Notes: generated by a model not told the origin, from the letters alone. DNA of 64,000 nucleotides from Caulochytrium protostelioides (GCA_003615045.1 ML014112.1:224041-288040); one strand, 5' to 3'. Positions 20,030-30,981 are shown, numbered from the stretch's first letter. A program made the numbers and translations.

Positions 20030-20923
20030 TGCTCGCGATCCGAGGAGGGGTGTGCCCGTGATCCAGCCAGCCAGCGAGCGAGCGAGCAAGCGAGAGAACA
20101 CGCGTGGGAGCAAAGCAATAACGTATGGCAGGAGCGAACGATGGCCCGACGGGTCGCCTCGTTGCGGGTCGCCTCGTCGGGAGTCAGCTCAATCCGTGTC
20201 GGGGAGCAAGAATCGTGAAAGCTTGCCAACGTTGCAAGCTCGGTTGAGGGAAAAAAAAGGATATGGGAGATGCCTGCGACGACAGATGCCGGCTGACAGG
20301 TTCCTCTCGGACACAGGAACCCTGTGTTCCTACGGCATCGTCCACACGTGCCCGCGAGGTGGCCCACCTCCGACACCCGAGCGGCGAGGGAAATGCCACG
20401 CATCCTGAGAGCGGCCGCGGCGGTTGCCGGAGCACCCTGAAGGCGGCGTCGGCGTCCATGGCCGCTGCGACAGCCGCTAAGCCCCTCCGTCGCAGCGCCA
20501 CGGGCGCTCCAGCTGCTGGCCGCCGTCGGCCCCATGGCCGGCGGCGGGCCTGGCGCCGGTGCGAGCCAAGGCGTTCTGCGCCGCCGGCCGCCACCATCGC
20601 GCATGCCTTCCACGATCCCATCGCACCGCCGCCGCCGCCGCCGCGAGAGGGGATAAGGCGTTGCTGCCGCGCGCCGCCATCGCCTTCCGGCGGCGGTGGT
20701 CATCACCGGGCCACGCCACGGTCGCGTCACCCGCGTGGCGAATCATATTCATACCCAGTACCCCGCTCATACCCAGCCCCGATCGCCGTCGCCCGTCTCG
20801 GCCGCGCCGATCCACCGTTCGTTGAGCTTCCTTCTGGCCCCGCGATCGCCGTCTCCTGATCGTGTCGCGAGTGTCCCGACCGCGCCGTCCGCCACTGTCA
20901 TCCCTTCCCTGCGGCTGCTCACC
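20030..20923. other. Divergent promoter region, small gene / syntaxin
   Basis: 894 bp between divergent starts. An open frame continues upstream of the syntaxin ATG for 76 codons but lacks a clear ATG start and syntaxin-like content. A CCG-triplet run lies near 20624-20645. No RNA gene seen. Confidence 0.5.
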
Positions 20924-22024
20924 ATGTCATTCGGTGACCTCGAGAAGGGCTTGTCCCAGCCGCAGCAAGCGCTGCGCGCCGCAGGCGGCCCCGCGGGCCC
21001 CGCCGCCTCTGTCCTCCGCGGCGGCCGAGGCAGATCGTCGCCGCTATCGCCGTCCGCGACCGCATCGACCGCCGCCGCTTCGCCGCTCGCGGCATCGGCG
21101 CGGACAGCGCTGCTCGGCGGCTCCGGCCCTGCGGCCGCGCCACCGTCGTACGCCGCCACGGGCGCCGCGCTGGCCGCCTCGAGCGCCGACGCCGAGGGCC
21201 TCGCGCGCGCCGCGAGCACCGTCTTTCAGATCGCGCAGAACATCGCCTCCATCGAGGCGTGTCTCGGGCGCTTCGGCACGCCGCAGGACACGCCGCAGCT
21301 GCGCGCGCAGATGGCCGCCGTCACCGACGCCACCCGCAGCATGGTCAAGACCACCAGCGAGGACATGAAGCGGTGGCTTGGCGGCGGCGGCGGCGAGACG
21401 TCGCGGTCGTCGTCGTCGTCATCGTCAGGCGCGGCGTCGGCCGCGCAGCAGAAACTGCAGCGCGAGTTTGCTGATGTGGTCCGACGGTATGCTGAGACCT
21501 CGCGCAAGGTCGCAGCGCGCTCGCGGCAGGTAGTGCAGCAGGCACAGCAGCACCACTCGGCCGCCGCGGCCGTCTTTGCCGCCGAGCACGGTGCCGGCCC
21601 TGGAATCGGGATCGGCAACGACGACGACGATGTCATGCGCGGCGGTCTGAGCGCTGAGGAAGACGACGAGCAGGCCGCTTTATTGGTTCGGCAGCGCACA
21701 GAGGAAGCGCTGCTTCTCGAGCGGCAGATTGCTGAGAACGAGACCGCCATCCAGCAGCGTGAAGAAGAGATCCGCGACATCCATCGGGCGGTGCTGGAGG
21801 TGAACGAGATCTTCCGCGACTTGGGCACGCTCGTGGTCGAGCAGGGCGCGATGGTCGACAGCATCGAGGCCAACATCACCGTCACCGAAGCGAATGTGGA
21901 AAACGCTACCAACGAGCTGCGCGAAGCGCATGAGTACCAAAAGAAGTCCCGGCGGTTCCTCCTCTGGATTGTCCTCTTTGGCTTCATTGTCTTTTTCATC
22001 TTCCTCATGGTGATCATTTCCTGA
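20924..22024 (+). CDS. Qa-SNARE syntaxin, endosomal/vacuolar Pep12/Stx7 type
   Basis: A tail-anchored Qa-SNARE that drives membrane fusion in the endosomal-vacuolar system. It has 366 aa from an ATG in good context (caccATG); the frame extends upstream but the extension is low-complexity. After a disordered N-terminus comes a Habc-like helical region (~90-220), including STVFQIAQNIASIEACLGRF and KLQREFADVVRRYAETSRK, broken by Gly/Ser and Asp linkers. The SNARE motif (~275-340) reads NEIFRDLGTLVVEQGAMVDSI, with the central-layer Gln in VEQG intact. One C-terminal membrane anchor of ~21 residues ends the chain. FRDLG with EQGAMVDSIE fits the Pep12/syntaxin-7 group better than plasma-membrane Sso, at family level. 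Confidence 0.9.
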   Translation: MSFGDLEKGLSQPQQALRAAGGPAGPAASVLRGGRGRSSPLSPSATASTAAASPLAASARTALLGGSGPAAAPPSYAATGAALAASSADAEGLARAASTVFQIAQNIASIEACLGRFGTPQDTPQLRAQMAAVTDATRSMVKTTSEDMKRWLGGGGGETSRSSSSSSSGAASAAQQKLQREFADVVRRYAETSRKVAARSRQVVQQAQQHHSAAAAVFAAEHGAGPGIGIGNDDDDVMRGGLSAEEDDEQAALLVRQRTEEALLLERQIAENETAIQQREEEIRDIHRAVLEVNEIFRDLGTLVVEQGAMVDSIEANITVTEANVENATNELREAHEYQKKSRRFLLWIVLFGFIVFFIFLMVIIS

Positions 22025-22361
22025 GACGGGGTGGGGCGAAGCCTATCCAAGCCACGCACACCCTACCGCCCCGACCCCAAAAAGAAATGGCTCCTTGCGG
22101 CGGAGTTGTTGCTATGGTCTGCTTCCAAGCGGAGCCGCGACGCAGCGATCCTATTCAATGGACGTATATGGACGGCTCCCTCCCACCTGCGATAATTGCG
22201 CCGTGCGTGAGTGCAATCTCTAGATTCGGCATTGACATCGACCCTATCAAACGTCAGCCGTCTTTATTCATCACCACGACGGAATCCTGCTTCTTCGCTC
22301 GCCACCCGTTTCCCGTCCGATCGACTGATACCCCCCCTTCCCCCTCCGTACCACAACCAGC
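22025..22361. other. Spacer between tandem genes
   Basis: 337 bp between the syntaxin stop and the WD40 start, same strand. It probably holds the syntaxin 3' UTR and the WD40 promoter. A C/T-rich stretch precedes the WD40 ATG. No gene seen. Confidence 0.6.
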
Positions 22362-23480
22362 ATGACGGTGGTCAACCAGCCGCTGCTGCAGCAGACGGCC
22401 GCCCGGCAGGGCGTGTACACGTGCGCGATGGCCTCGCGCCCCGGCTGGGACTTCATCGCGGCGCTCGACAGCGACAACACCATCGCACTGCGATCCTGGG
22501 AAACCCTGCAGCCGACGCCTGGCCGCGGACCTCTCCACGTGGACCATACTGTCGCCTTCCAGTCCGAGCTGCTCACGGCGCTGACGGCCGACCGCCAGGA
22601 CACCCACCTGCTGTGGACGTCGGGCCCCACCGCCGGCGTGCTCAGCTACGATCTGCGCACGGGCCAGGTGGCGCAGCGCTTTGCGGCGCACCCGGACCGC
22701 GTACAGTCCTTCGACGTCAACGGCGAGGGCCTCGTCGCCGCGGGCATGGAGCTCCGGCAAGAGGACGCCAAGATCGTGTTCTGGGACGTGCGCCAGGCTG
22801 GCGGCGCGCCGGTGCGCACTTTCGCCGACTGTCACAGCGACGACGTGACGCAGGTCAAGTTCCACCCGACCCGTGGCGCCGCCCTCGCGACGGGGTCCAC
22901 CGACGGCCTGATCTGCCTCTTCAACCTCGCCGCCGCGGGCTCGTCGTCATCCGCGCCGGCCGCCGCCGCGCAGGCCGACAGCGACGGCCCGAACGACGAC
23001 GACGACGCGCTCTATCAGGTGATCAAGACGCAGTCGGTCCAGTCGATCGGCTACTTTGGCCCCGACGACGGATACCTGTGGTCGCTTACGCACATGGAGG
23101 AGCTGAACCTGTTCCAGTTCTACGAAGGCCAGACGCTGCGCGCGTGCGGCGACATCCGTCGCGCGACGCAGAGCGTGGCGCTGAATGCAGACATGTCGGT
23201 ATGCGAAGAGCAGACCGCGCAAGTACCCGCGTTCCGCGCGGTCAACCACGGGCTCGACGTGCGATGGGCGCGCGGCAGCGGGCAGCTGCAGCTGTGGGCC
23301 GGCACGCTCACCGGCGACCTATGTGCCTTCGACGTCGGCACCGAGCAGCACTTCACGTGGCTGGGCTCCCTGACGGGCGGGCACGAAGATCTCATCAAGG
23401 GCGTCGCCTACCACCCCGACCGCGAAGACCTTGTCGCCAGTGCCGGCGAAGAAGGCCGCCTCTGCCTGTGGCAGCTGTAA
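22362..23480 (+). CDS. WD40 repeat protein, WDR89-like
   Basis: 372 aa from ATG (agcATGACG). The protein is a single WD40 propeller: repeats include GPTAGVLSYDLRTGQVAQRF, a KIVFWDVRQ strand, the GSTDGLICLFNL repeat, and a final HEDLIKGVAYHP...AGEEGRLCLWQL repeat. The mid-protein order (DGLICLFNL, an acidic insert with DDALYQVIKTQSVQSIGYFG, then LWSLTHMEELNLFQF) matches WDR89-family proteins, whose function is poorly defined. Length is near human WDR89 (387). It is probably a soluble scaffold. The WD40 fold is secure and the subfamily probable. Confidence 0.85.
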   Translation: MTVVNQPLLQQTAARQGVYTCAMASRPGWDFIAALDSDNTIALRSWETLQPTPGRGPLHVDHTVAFQSELLTALTADRQDTHLLWTSGPTAGVLSYDLRTGQVAQRFAAHPDRVQSFDVNGEGLVAAGMELRQEDAKIVFWDVRQAGGAPVRTFADCHSDDVTQVKFHPTRGAALATGSTDGLICLFNLAAAGSSSSAPAAAAQADSDGPNDDDDALYQVIKTQSVQSIGYFGPDDGYLWSLTHMEELNLFQFYEGQTLRACGDIRRATQSVALNADMSVCEEQTAQVPAFRAVNHGLDVRWARGSGQLQLWAGTLTGDLCAFDVGTEQHFTWLGSLTGGHEDLIKGVAYHPDREDLVASAGEEGRLCLWQL

Positions 23481-25331
23481 GCAACAGCCCCTGACAGCCC
23501 CCTTACCAGAGCCAAAGGCGGGCCATCATCACGCACATAATTTAAGATATCTTTTTCCTCATCATCGTTGTCTCTCGTCGCATCGGTCGTCCTCGTCGCC
23601 ATGTCGCGACTGACGTGGATGGCTGCCGATGTCGTTGGTGTGATGCCTCGCCTTGTCTCGGCCTCGGATGCCCCTCGCTTCGGCGAGATCGCTCGCACCG
23701 CCGAACTTCGTGAAGGGTGAAAAGAGAAATCGATCTAGGCTCACGCCAGCCATCGCATCGGCCATCTTTCGAGGGGTCTGACGCACGGATGCATGACGCC
23801 GCATGACATGAGCTGCGACACGATCCTTGCTGCCGTCGTCTTGCTGCGTTCTTGCCGCGTCCGCTTCGCCTGCCTCCGGCGACCGGAACGCCCGTCAGCC
23901 GCGTCCGCGGCACGTGCCAAGCCGCCACCGCCCGCGGACCGCGCTTTCCGGCCTGCTGCTGACATTTGATTCTCCGCGGCACCGCGTCCGTCATGGTGAT
24001 TTGTTGACGTGGCGCATCAACCCCGATGGGGTTTGTTGGGGGGGCGTGCGGCCACCGCCCGCAGAAGCCTGGGTTCCGTCGAAGCGCGGGGCAACGACGG
24101 CGGCGACGACGGCGGCAGCGGCGGCGGCGGCGGCGGCGGCGAAGCCTTGATCGGCCTTCCGGATGGCCCTCGGGCGGAGGATGCATCACCCAGGGTCGCC
24201 GGGCGCCGCCCGGCGCCTCCAAGCGTGGCCATCACACGGCACGCGTCTCCGTCTCCGTCGTATGGTGAAACCACCGCCTGACGACGGTCGCCACCAATCG
24301 GGCGATGGCGGGTGTGTGTGACGCTGACGACGCAGGTCTCGGCGAGACGCGGGGGCGACCGCGACCGCCAGACCCACGCCGGCATCGAGGCTCAGGCCAC
24401 GCATCCCTCCGCCGTGTCGTGGCCATACCCCAGATGCGGAAGCGCACGGCAGGGAGGCGGTTGCGCCAGATCCCGAACGGCGGCTGGTGCCGGACCCATG
24501 CCGCGACGCGGGGCGCCGGCGCCGGCCTTTCGCCGCTCCGTCATCCCGAAACCTGCCGCACCACCGAAGCCATGGAAGCCGCCGAAGGAAACGCCACAGC
24601 GGGGCTGGGCCCCCCGAGTGTTCTAGAAGGCCGAGCCGATCTTCAGATCGTCCGCGGAGGCAGCCCCGCCCGACACCGCCCCGAGCCGAAACCCCGAGCC
24701 GAAACACGGGACGCACCGGAGAACGCCGGGTGACGACGCGGAGTTGGCGGATACGGAGACGCACGAGCCATGCTTATCTTGACGCACGTCCGTAAGCGAC
24801 GCTGTGCTTTCGACGCATCGTTCGGGCGCTGTGCACGTGCCAGCTGATCTGGTCAGCGCAGACCCCGCTGCCGATCCCGTCACCCGCCCCGACGCGTATG
24901 ACTAACACGGTCGCCGCTCCTTTGCCCTTTGCCCATCCCTTCGGCACGAAAACAAGACATCTGCGTGAACACGCCTGACGGTCTCCGCCGTGGTTGCTGG
25001 CCATTCATACCCCGAGCAACGGACTCGTTTTTCTTTCGTCGTCCTCCACAAGCGTGTGTTGCGGCCTTGGTGCTCCGGCCACACCAAGGTGACGATCATC
25101 GTGGCCAACCCGGGCGCGCCATTCTCATTGCGGTGGCCGTGATCGCGCTGGTCGTCCCTCTGACCCGGTGAACCTTCGTCAGCACGGTGCCGCAGGAGCG
25201 AGCGACCCAGTAGTCCCTGCGACGACGTCCACGGGCCGCGGCGATCCCTGCGGGCCCCCCCAGCGCGTGCGCCTCACCCGCGCCCTCTCGCGAGCTGGCA
25301 CCCCTCCCGGGCAGCGACATCGCATCCCGCC
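23481..25331. other. Intergenic region upstream of HSF gene
   Basis: About 1.85 kb between tandem + genes. It holds a GGC-triplet tract at about 24105-24145 and several short overlapping frames on both strands without family resemblance. It presumably contains the WD40 3' UTR and a long promoter for the HSF gene. Confidence 0.5.
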
Positions 25332-27233
25332 ATGAACGCGCCGGAAGCCAAGGGCGGATGGGCCTACGAGGCAGCGTCATTTGACGCTGCAGCCGCGGCC
25401 GCTGCGAACGACCATGCCGCGGCGCTGTCGGCACTGCAGCTCGCGGCGGTCGCCGGCATCGACGAGCAGCACAGCAAGAAGAGTGTCGCGCGCATGGCGG
25501 CGGCGGCGGCGGCGGCCACGGCCGGCGGCGTCACGCATGCCGCGCTCGCGGCCGCCATTTCGCCCGAACGCGGGCCAGGCGCCGGCAGTGTCGCCGGCAG
25601 CGTCGCGGGCGGCGAGTCGCAGGGCGGCACGAACCAGGCGGCGTTCATTCAGAAGCTGCACACGATGCTCGAGGACGACGCCGTCCAGGACCTGATCCAC
25701 TGGGATCTCTCGGGCGAGCTGTTCGTGGTCAAGCGGCCGACGGACTTCAGTAAGACCGTGCTGCCGCGGTACTTCAAGCACAACAACTTTGCCAGCTTTG
25801 TGCGGCAGCTGAACATGTACGGCTTCCACAAGGTCAACGATATGTTCCACTCGGGCTCGTCGGACGTATGGGAGTTCAAGCACCCCGACTTCAAGCGCGG
25901 CGAGCTGGACTTGATGCAGCGCATCAAGCGCAAGAACGGCCGCCAGAACGGGCTCCGCGGCGGTCCCGGCGGTGCAGGCGCCGCCAACGACGCCGAGCGC
26001 GACGAGCGCATCGATGCCCTCGCCTCCCGCGTCGCGGACCTGGACGAGAAGCTCGCCAAGATGCACGAAAGCTACAACCTCCTATGGGACGAGAGCGTCT
26101 CGATGCGCGCGAGCTTGACGCGCCACCACCAACTGATCGTCGGCCTCACCGGCTTCATGCAGTCGCAGTCCGGCGCCGGCGCGGCGTCGCCCACGGCGAT
26201 GGACGCCGCCGCCCGCAAGCGCAAGTTCGAGCTGGACCTCCTCCAGGGCGAGCAGCTCGTCGCCGCCGCCGCCGTGGATACGCGCCGCGGACCTCCGCTG
26301 GTGGGGCCGCCACCCGTCCTGCCCGCCTCGGCTGGCTCCTCGTCCTCGTCCTCAACCTCCTCTGTCGCGTCCCAGGCCGTCGACTCCCACGGATATGCGC
26401 ACGCCGGGGCCCCGCTCCATCACGACAGCCGGCCTCTGTCCAGCTCGCCCCATCATGCCTCGCAGCCGCCGCTGCCGCCGTCGGGGTCACTACACCACAC
26501 GCATCAGCAGCAGCAGCAGCAGCAGCATTATCCACACTTGCACGTGCAACAACAACATCAGCAGCAGCCACAGCCGACATCGGCATCGCAGCAGTTGCAC
26601 TCGCCGCAGTCACATTCGTCGGCCTCCTCGCAGCCGGCCGCGCTCGCCCACCACGCCTACGCCGCCAGCACGCCGCAGCACGGCGGCCACCCGCACGGCG
26701 GCCACCCGCAGGGGCATAGCCAGGCGTCCTTGCCCGGCAAGATCGACACCACGTGGCACCCGGGCTTCGTGCACATGAACTCGCCGGGGCCCAGCCCGAT
26801 GACGCAGTATGCCGCGCAGAGCCTGATGCTCGCATCGACGGGCGGCGCCCACATGCCGCCGGCGGGCGAGCCCGGCCCGCATCCGAACGGCCACCCGATG
26901 GCCATGCCACCGCTCCTCGGCGGGCCCCACGGCGGCGCCGGGGGGAGCGTCATGACCGGCGCCCGCGGCGGCGGCGGCGGCGGCGGCGGCGTCCTCACTC
27001 ACAGCAGCGGCGGTGGCTACACGCACGACTCACACAACGCGAGCCTGACGCCGCGCAGCATGGCGATGCCGCGGCACGCGGCCTACCCGGGCGGCCCCGC
27101 GGGCGGCGGGCCCGAGCACGGCATGAGCCGGGACAGCGCGCCGCACGTCGGCGAGACGCGGACGCCCGACTTCGGGATGCACCGGCACCTGCCGCCGCAG
27201 CCGCACCTCGGCGCCTCGCCGAGTCGCGGGTAG
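25332..27233 (+). CDS. HSF-type transcription factor
   Basis: 633 aa from an ATG in good context (cgccATG). The HSF DNA-binding domain spans ~102-207: QAAFIQKLHTMLED, the core with FVVKRPTDFSKTVLPRYFKH, and the recognition helix ASFVRQLNMYGFHKV followed by WEFKHPDFKRG. The domain is complete. A helical region at ~220-280 (DERIDALASRVADLDEKLAK) looks like a short heptad trimerisation or coiled-coil segment. The rest (~290-633) is Gln/His/Pro/Gly/Ser-rich and probably an activation or disordered region. LNMYGFHKV is compatible with fungal Hsf1 or Sfl1. The sequence alone does not separate them. It converges with the SMARCC-like gene, 175 bp apart. Confidence 0.93.
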   Translation: MNAPEAKGGWAYEAASFDAAAAAAANDHAAALSALQLAAVAGIDEQHSKKSVARMAAAAAAATAGGVTHAALAAAISPERGPGAGSVAGSVAGGESQGGTNQAAFIQKLHTMLEDDAVQDLIHWDLSGELFVVKRPTDFSKTVLPRYFKHNNFASFVRQLNMYGFHKVNDMFHSGSSDVWEFKHPDFKRGELDLMQRIKRKNGRQNGLRGGPGGAGAANDAERDERIDALASRVADLDEKLAKMHESYNLLWDESVSMRASLTRHHQLIVGLTGFMQSQSGAGAASPTAMDAAARKRKFELDLLQGEQLVAAAAVDTRRGPPLVGPPPVLPASAGSSSSSSTSSVASQAVDSHGYAHAGAPLHHDSRPLSSSPHHASQPPLPPSGSLHHTHQQQQQQQHYPHLHVQQQHQQQPQPTSASQQLHSPQSHSSASSQPAALAHHAYAASTPQHGGHPHGGHPQGHSQASLPGKIDTTWHPGFVHMNSPGPSPMTQYAAQSLMLASTGGAHMPPAGEPGPHPNGHPMAMPPLLGGPHGGAGGSVMTGARGGGGGGGGVLTHSSGGGYTHDSHNASLTPRSMAMPRHAAYPGGPAGGGPEHGMSRDSAPHVGETRTPDFGMHRHLPPQPHLGASPSRG

Positions 27234-27408
27234 GCGCGATCGAGCTAACAGTGCTGGAGGCGGCGGTCGCCGCCACGTTCCCCGAGCGACTTCCCCATCA
27301 TTTTAAAGACGCGCACGCTTATTGATTAGAACATCCTCCGCATGACGGAATCGCGGGTGGCGCAGCCACCGCGTCGTCCGCTCCAGGCGGCTGGCGCCAC
27401 ACGCGGCC

Positions 27409-30400
27409 TCAGAGAAGACGCGGGTCCTCGAGCAGGGCCATCTTGAGCTGGCACTGGCGGTACTTGGCCTCGGTGAGGAGCCGCACGCACTCCGCGATCT
27501 CGCGCGCTTCGTCGGCCGCGAGCCGGCGCGCCTCGGCGACCGCGGCGTCCAGCACGGTCTGGCAGATCGGGTGCCAGTCGTGCGCCGTCCAGATCGGCCG
27601 CGTGCGGGCGGGCTCAGGCGCGGGCGTGGTGGCAGGCGCGGGCGCAGGCACAGGCACGCCGGCCGGCGTGCCGGCTGGCGCGGGAGTCGATGGCGCCGCC
27701 GCCGCTGGGGACGAGGGTGCAGGCGCTGCGGCCGACGGTGCCACGCCTGGTACACGGACAGCCGCGGGCGGCGTTGCGTCGACGGGGATCGTCTGATAGG
27801 ACCCCCGGACGAACGCGAGGTTGTCGTAGGCGGCGCGGGCGCCCGCGGCCGCCACGGCGGGATGGAGGCTCGTGCTCAGCGTCAGGATGAGGGCCATGAG
27901 CGGGTTGTCGGCCTTGGCGGTCGTCATGAGGCGGCACTGCCGGATATCCTGATTGGCGGGCACGTTCGGCGATGGCGAGGGTGCCGTCGACGACGCCGAC
28001 TGGTGGAAGCGGTCGACGGTATCGAGGCCCATGAACCGCGCAAGGCACACGTCGACGGGCTTGTTGAGACGCAGCGCAATGACTTTCCACAGCTCCGGCT
28101 GCGTGATGTCGGACGCTTCTTCCAGCAAGTGGAGCATCTCGAGCATATCGGCATCGGACCACGCGTCCTGCTCAACAGCGTTCCCGTCGGGCGCGACGTC
28201 GACCGCGCTTTCTTCGGTCTTGATGAGCTTGACGGCCGATGCCATCGTCGTCGGCCCTGTCGTCGCTGCGGGCCTCGTCGTTGCCGGCATCGCCATCGGT
28301 GGGGTGGATAGGGTCGGCGTGGAGGGCGCCGCCTTGGAATCGTCGTCATGCTTGATCAGAGCTGGCGTGGGTTTCTCGACGATAAAGTCGAGCGACCGCA
28401 AGAGGTGTGGACGGCGGACAAAGTCAGCAGAACTATACCGGAACGGGTAGAACCCCTGAAGGAAACACGACGCGCAGAGCGTCGCGCCCGCCACGTGGCG
28501 GTGGCAGTAAGCGACACGCGTCAGCGCATGCCCGCAGGAGGCGCAGGGATACGCGACGGTGCCGCTGACGGGCCGGCGCGCCAGCGGAGGCGGCGACCGG
28601 CGTCGGAGCTGCTGGACGCGCTCGATCGGATCGTGGAAGCGCGGCGGCGGCCACGCCGCTTCGTTGATCCAGCGCTGATGCTCCAGATAGACGAGAACGA
28701 CGCTGAGGTGCTCGAGGGGCCAGCGCCGCGTGGCGCGGCAGAGTTCGGGCAGCGTGAGCGCGTCGCGCGGCTGCGCGTCCGTCCTCGCGAAGCACCAATT
28801 GCGCACCGCCAGGAGCTCGTCCCACCACGCGTCGACCGCCGACTCGGCGTCCATCGGCGCTTCCGCGGGCCGGCGCGTCAAGGCTTCGAGGGCGTCGTCC
28901 AGCGCCGTCGTATAGTAGGCCCGCTCCGTCGCGCACAGCGCATCGATGCGATAGGCCGCATCCGTGGGGGCCGTCTCCTGCGGCCCGACGGGCTGCCGCC
29001 GTCGCCGGCGTGCAAACCACGCGGTCGGGCTCGCCTGAGCCGCTTCAAAGCGCGTCAGCAAGGCCCGTGCGGTGGAAACCAGGACATCGTCTGGGTTCGC
29101 CCCGTGAAGAGCTAAGCCATCGGCGGGTGGTGGTGATGGCGGCGGCAGTAAGGGCAGTGAGGCGGGTCGTGGCGATGGATCGGTCTTGGTATCGATTTCA
29201 GGAACCCCTTCAGGGACCGTTTCAGGAAGATCAGGGTCCGCTTCAGGGACGAGAGGCGCCGGCAGCGGCCCGAGCCGCTCGAACGGATCGAGAGACTCGC
29301 TGTCGTCGTAGGCGCTCGTCCACGACAAGTTACAGTACCGCGGATTTGGCATCACGTCAAAGTCGATGGGCCGCGATCGCGTCCCCGGCGGGCGGTCGAG
29401 ACGGACGCGGCGCATGACCGGATAGCGTTCCATTGCGCGGCGCGCGGCGCCACTGAGCGTGCTGGCGGGCGTCTGCACCGACGCGGCCACGGGCGCCGCA
29501 TCGACGCCCGTCACGGCGTCGGGCCGCGGCGCGCGGACAGGGGCGCCCGACAGCGCGGGGCGGCGCGACGCCTCCGTCTCGGACGCAGATCCGTTCTCGT
29601 CGTCCTCGTCCTGCGCGTCCACGCCCTCGGCATCCTCCATATCGTGGTCCGCGTCGGCATCCCCGCCATCGTCGTCCGCATCATCGTCATCAAGGCCGTC
29701 GGTCCCGTCCAAGACGGCCGAGTCGGCCGATCCCATGGACGACGCCGTGCTGACGACGCTCGAGCGGCGGGACAGCGACGTGGGTGTCGCCGTCCCCGTT
29801 GCCGTCCCCGCGGTCGTCGACGGCGTGCCGGTCTCGTCGTTCCGTGCCAGCACAATCACGCGGCGGCCCGTCGAGGTGTCCGTGTTTGTCTTGAAACGGA
29901 TGCGCAGCGACAGAGGCGCCGCCGTGGACGCCGACGGCGCGGGCGTTGGGGCACTTGCAGCCGCCGCCGCCGCCGCCGCAGCGTCTTCATGGAACGCGGC
30001 GCTACTGGGCCGGCGGCTCGTTGGCGGCTCCAGTGTGCTCGGCGAGGGCATGCCTGGTGGCGCGCCGTCGGCGCCCAGGCCGAGCCGGAGCCCCTCGTCG
30101 TCCATCTCATAGTCCTCCTCGTTCATGAACTCCAAGTAATGGAATGCGTCGACGAGCCAGCGGTACGACACGTGCCATGGGCCGGTTTTGTGGGGCGTGG
30201 GCTCAGGGTCGAGGTAGTCGGGGCCGTCGTCAGCCCAAACGTCGGCCGAGTCGGGCTGGTACCAGTAGTGCAGCAGGACTTTGCCGTTCTCGCGCGCGAG
30301 CGAGCGGTACCACTCGCCGGACGGCGCCGGATCGGGCGGCGCGAACAGCGCCGCCTCGTCTTCGTCGTCCGTGACGACGGCGGCGGCGGCGGCGTCCGCG

Positions 30401-30981
30401 GCGGCGGCGGCGTCGGACGGCGGCCGGTGCAGGATATGCGTGACCGAGACATCGTTCTCGCTGTCCACGACCGTCGCGCCGAGGCTCTGGGCCAAGCGCA
30501 CGAGCCGCTTCTCGATCGTGGGCGAGCGGAACGCCCCCGAAGCGATGGCGACGACGGGCAGGGTCCACGCGCCGCAGGCAAGGAGGTCGCGCCGGACCGC
30601 CGTGAGCAGCGCGGCGAGTCGGGCGCGGCGCCGCGGGTTGGCGAGGTCCCACGCGCGCCAGTCGTGGTTGAGGGGCGAGGCATGGTCGTGCTGGCGCGCG
30701 GCGGGGCGGGGCGGCGGCAGCAGGAACGCCAACAGCGCCTGCACGAGCGCCGCGAGTCCGCCCTGCGGCCGCACGTCGGTGATGAGCCGGTGCGGCACGC
30801 GGACAAACGGCTTGCTGGGCGTCGGGTGCGGGCGGTTCGCGGCGCCGCGCGCCACATACGCCTGCTGCGCCTCCTGGAACTGCGTCTGGATGCCGGTGAG
30901 ATCGGCCGGCGTCAGCCGCCAGGGCCACTGCGGGTGCGCCGCCTGCAGCACGGCATTGAGGTCCGTGCACACGCGCTCCAT
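27409..30981 (-). CDS. SWI3/SMARCC-type chromatin-remodelling subunit
   Basis: 1,190 aa from the ATG at 30981. The frame opens further at a GTG (31035), not used. A core scaffold subunit of SWI/SNF (BAF155/170, Moira, Swi3/Rsc8), nuclear. N-terminal ~55-190 resembles the BRCT-like part of SMARCC. At ~218-292 a chromo-like block reads LLHYWYQPDSADVW, with WHVSYRWL and EFMNEEDYEM, very like animal SMARCC. A long acidic/Ser linker follows. ~670-775 is a divergent SWIRM-like helical domain (LCRATRRW; YLEHQRWIN). ~807-847 is a Cys/His zinc finger (CASCGHALTRVAYCHRHV). The SANT domain at ~937-990 starts WSDADMLEMLHLLEE, and the C-terminal ~45 residues form the expected coiled coil. The order is that of SMARCC. 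SWIRM is the weakest match. Confidence 0.87.
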   Translation of the reverse strand: MERVCTDLNAVLQAAHPQWPWRLTPADLTGIQTQFQEAQQAYVARGAANRPHPTPSKPFVRVPHRLITDVRPQGGLAALVQALLAFLLPPPRPAARQHDHASPLNHDWRAWDLANPRRRARLAALLTAVRRDLLACGAWTLPVVAIASGAFRSPTIEKRLVRLAQSLGATVVDSENDVSVTHILHRPPSDAAAAADAAAAAVVTDDEDEAALFAPPDPAPSGEWYRSLARENGKVLLHYWYQPDSADVWADDGPDYLDPEPTPHKTGPWHVSYRWLVDAFHYLEFMNEEDYEMDDEGLRLGLGADGAPPGMPSPSTLEPPTSRRPSSAAFHEDAAAAAAAAASAPTPAPSASTAAPLSLRIRFKTNTDTSTGRRVIVLARNDETGTPSTTAGTATGTATPTSLSRRSSVVSTASSMGSADSAVLDGTDGLDDDDADDDGGDADADHDMEDAEGVDAQDEDDENGSASETEASRRPALSGAPVRAPRPDAVTGVDAAPVAASVQTPASTLSGAARRAMERYPVMRRVRLDRPPGTRSRPIDFDVMPNPRYCNLSWTSAYDDSESLDPFERLGPLPAPLVPEADPDLPETVPEGVPEIDTKTDPSPRPASLPLLPPPSPPPADGLALHGANPDDVLVSTARALLTRFEAAQASPTAWFARRRRRQPVGPQETAPTDAAYRIDALCATERAYYTTALDDALEALTRRPAEAPMDAESAVDAWWDELLAVRNWCFARTDAQPRDALTLPELCRATRRWPLEHLSVVLVYLEHQRWINEAAWPPPRFHDPIERVQQLRRRSPPPLARRPVSGTVAYPCASCGHALTRVAYCHRHVAGATLCASCFLQGFYPFRYSSADFVRRPHLLRSLDFIVEKPTPALIKHDDDSKAAPSTPTLSTPPMAMPATTRPAATTGPTTMASAVKLIKTEESAVDVAPDGNAVEQDAWSDADMLEMLHLLEEASDITQPELWKVIALRLNKPVDVCLARFMGLDTVDRFHQSASSTAPSPSPNVPANQDIRQCRLMTTAKADNPLMALILTLSTSLHPAVAAAGARAAYDNLAFVRGSYQTIPVDATPPAAVRVPGVAPSAAAPAPSSPAAAAPSTPAPAGTPAGVPVPAPAPATTPAPEPARTRPIWTAHDWHPICQTVLDAAVAEARRLAADEAREIAECVRLLTEAKYRQCQLKMALLEDPRLL

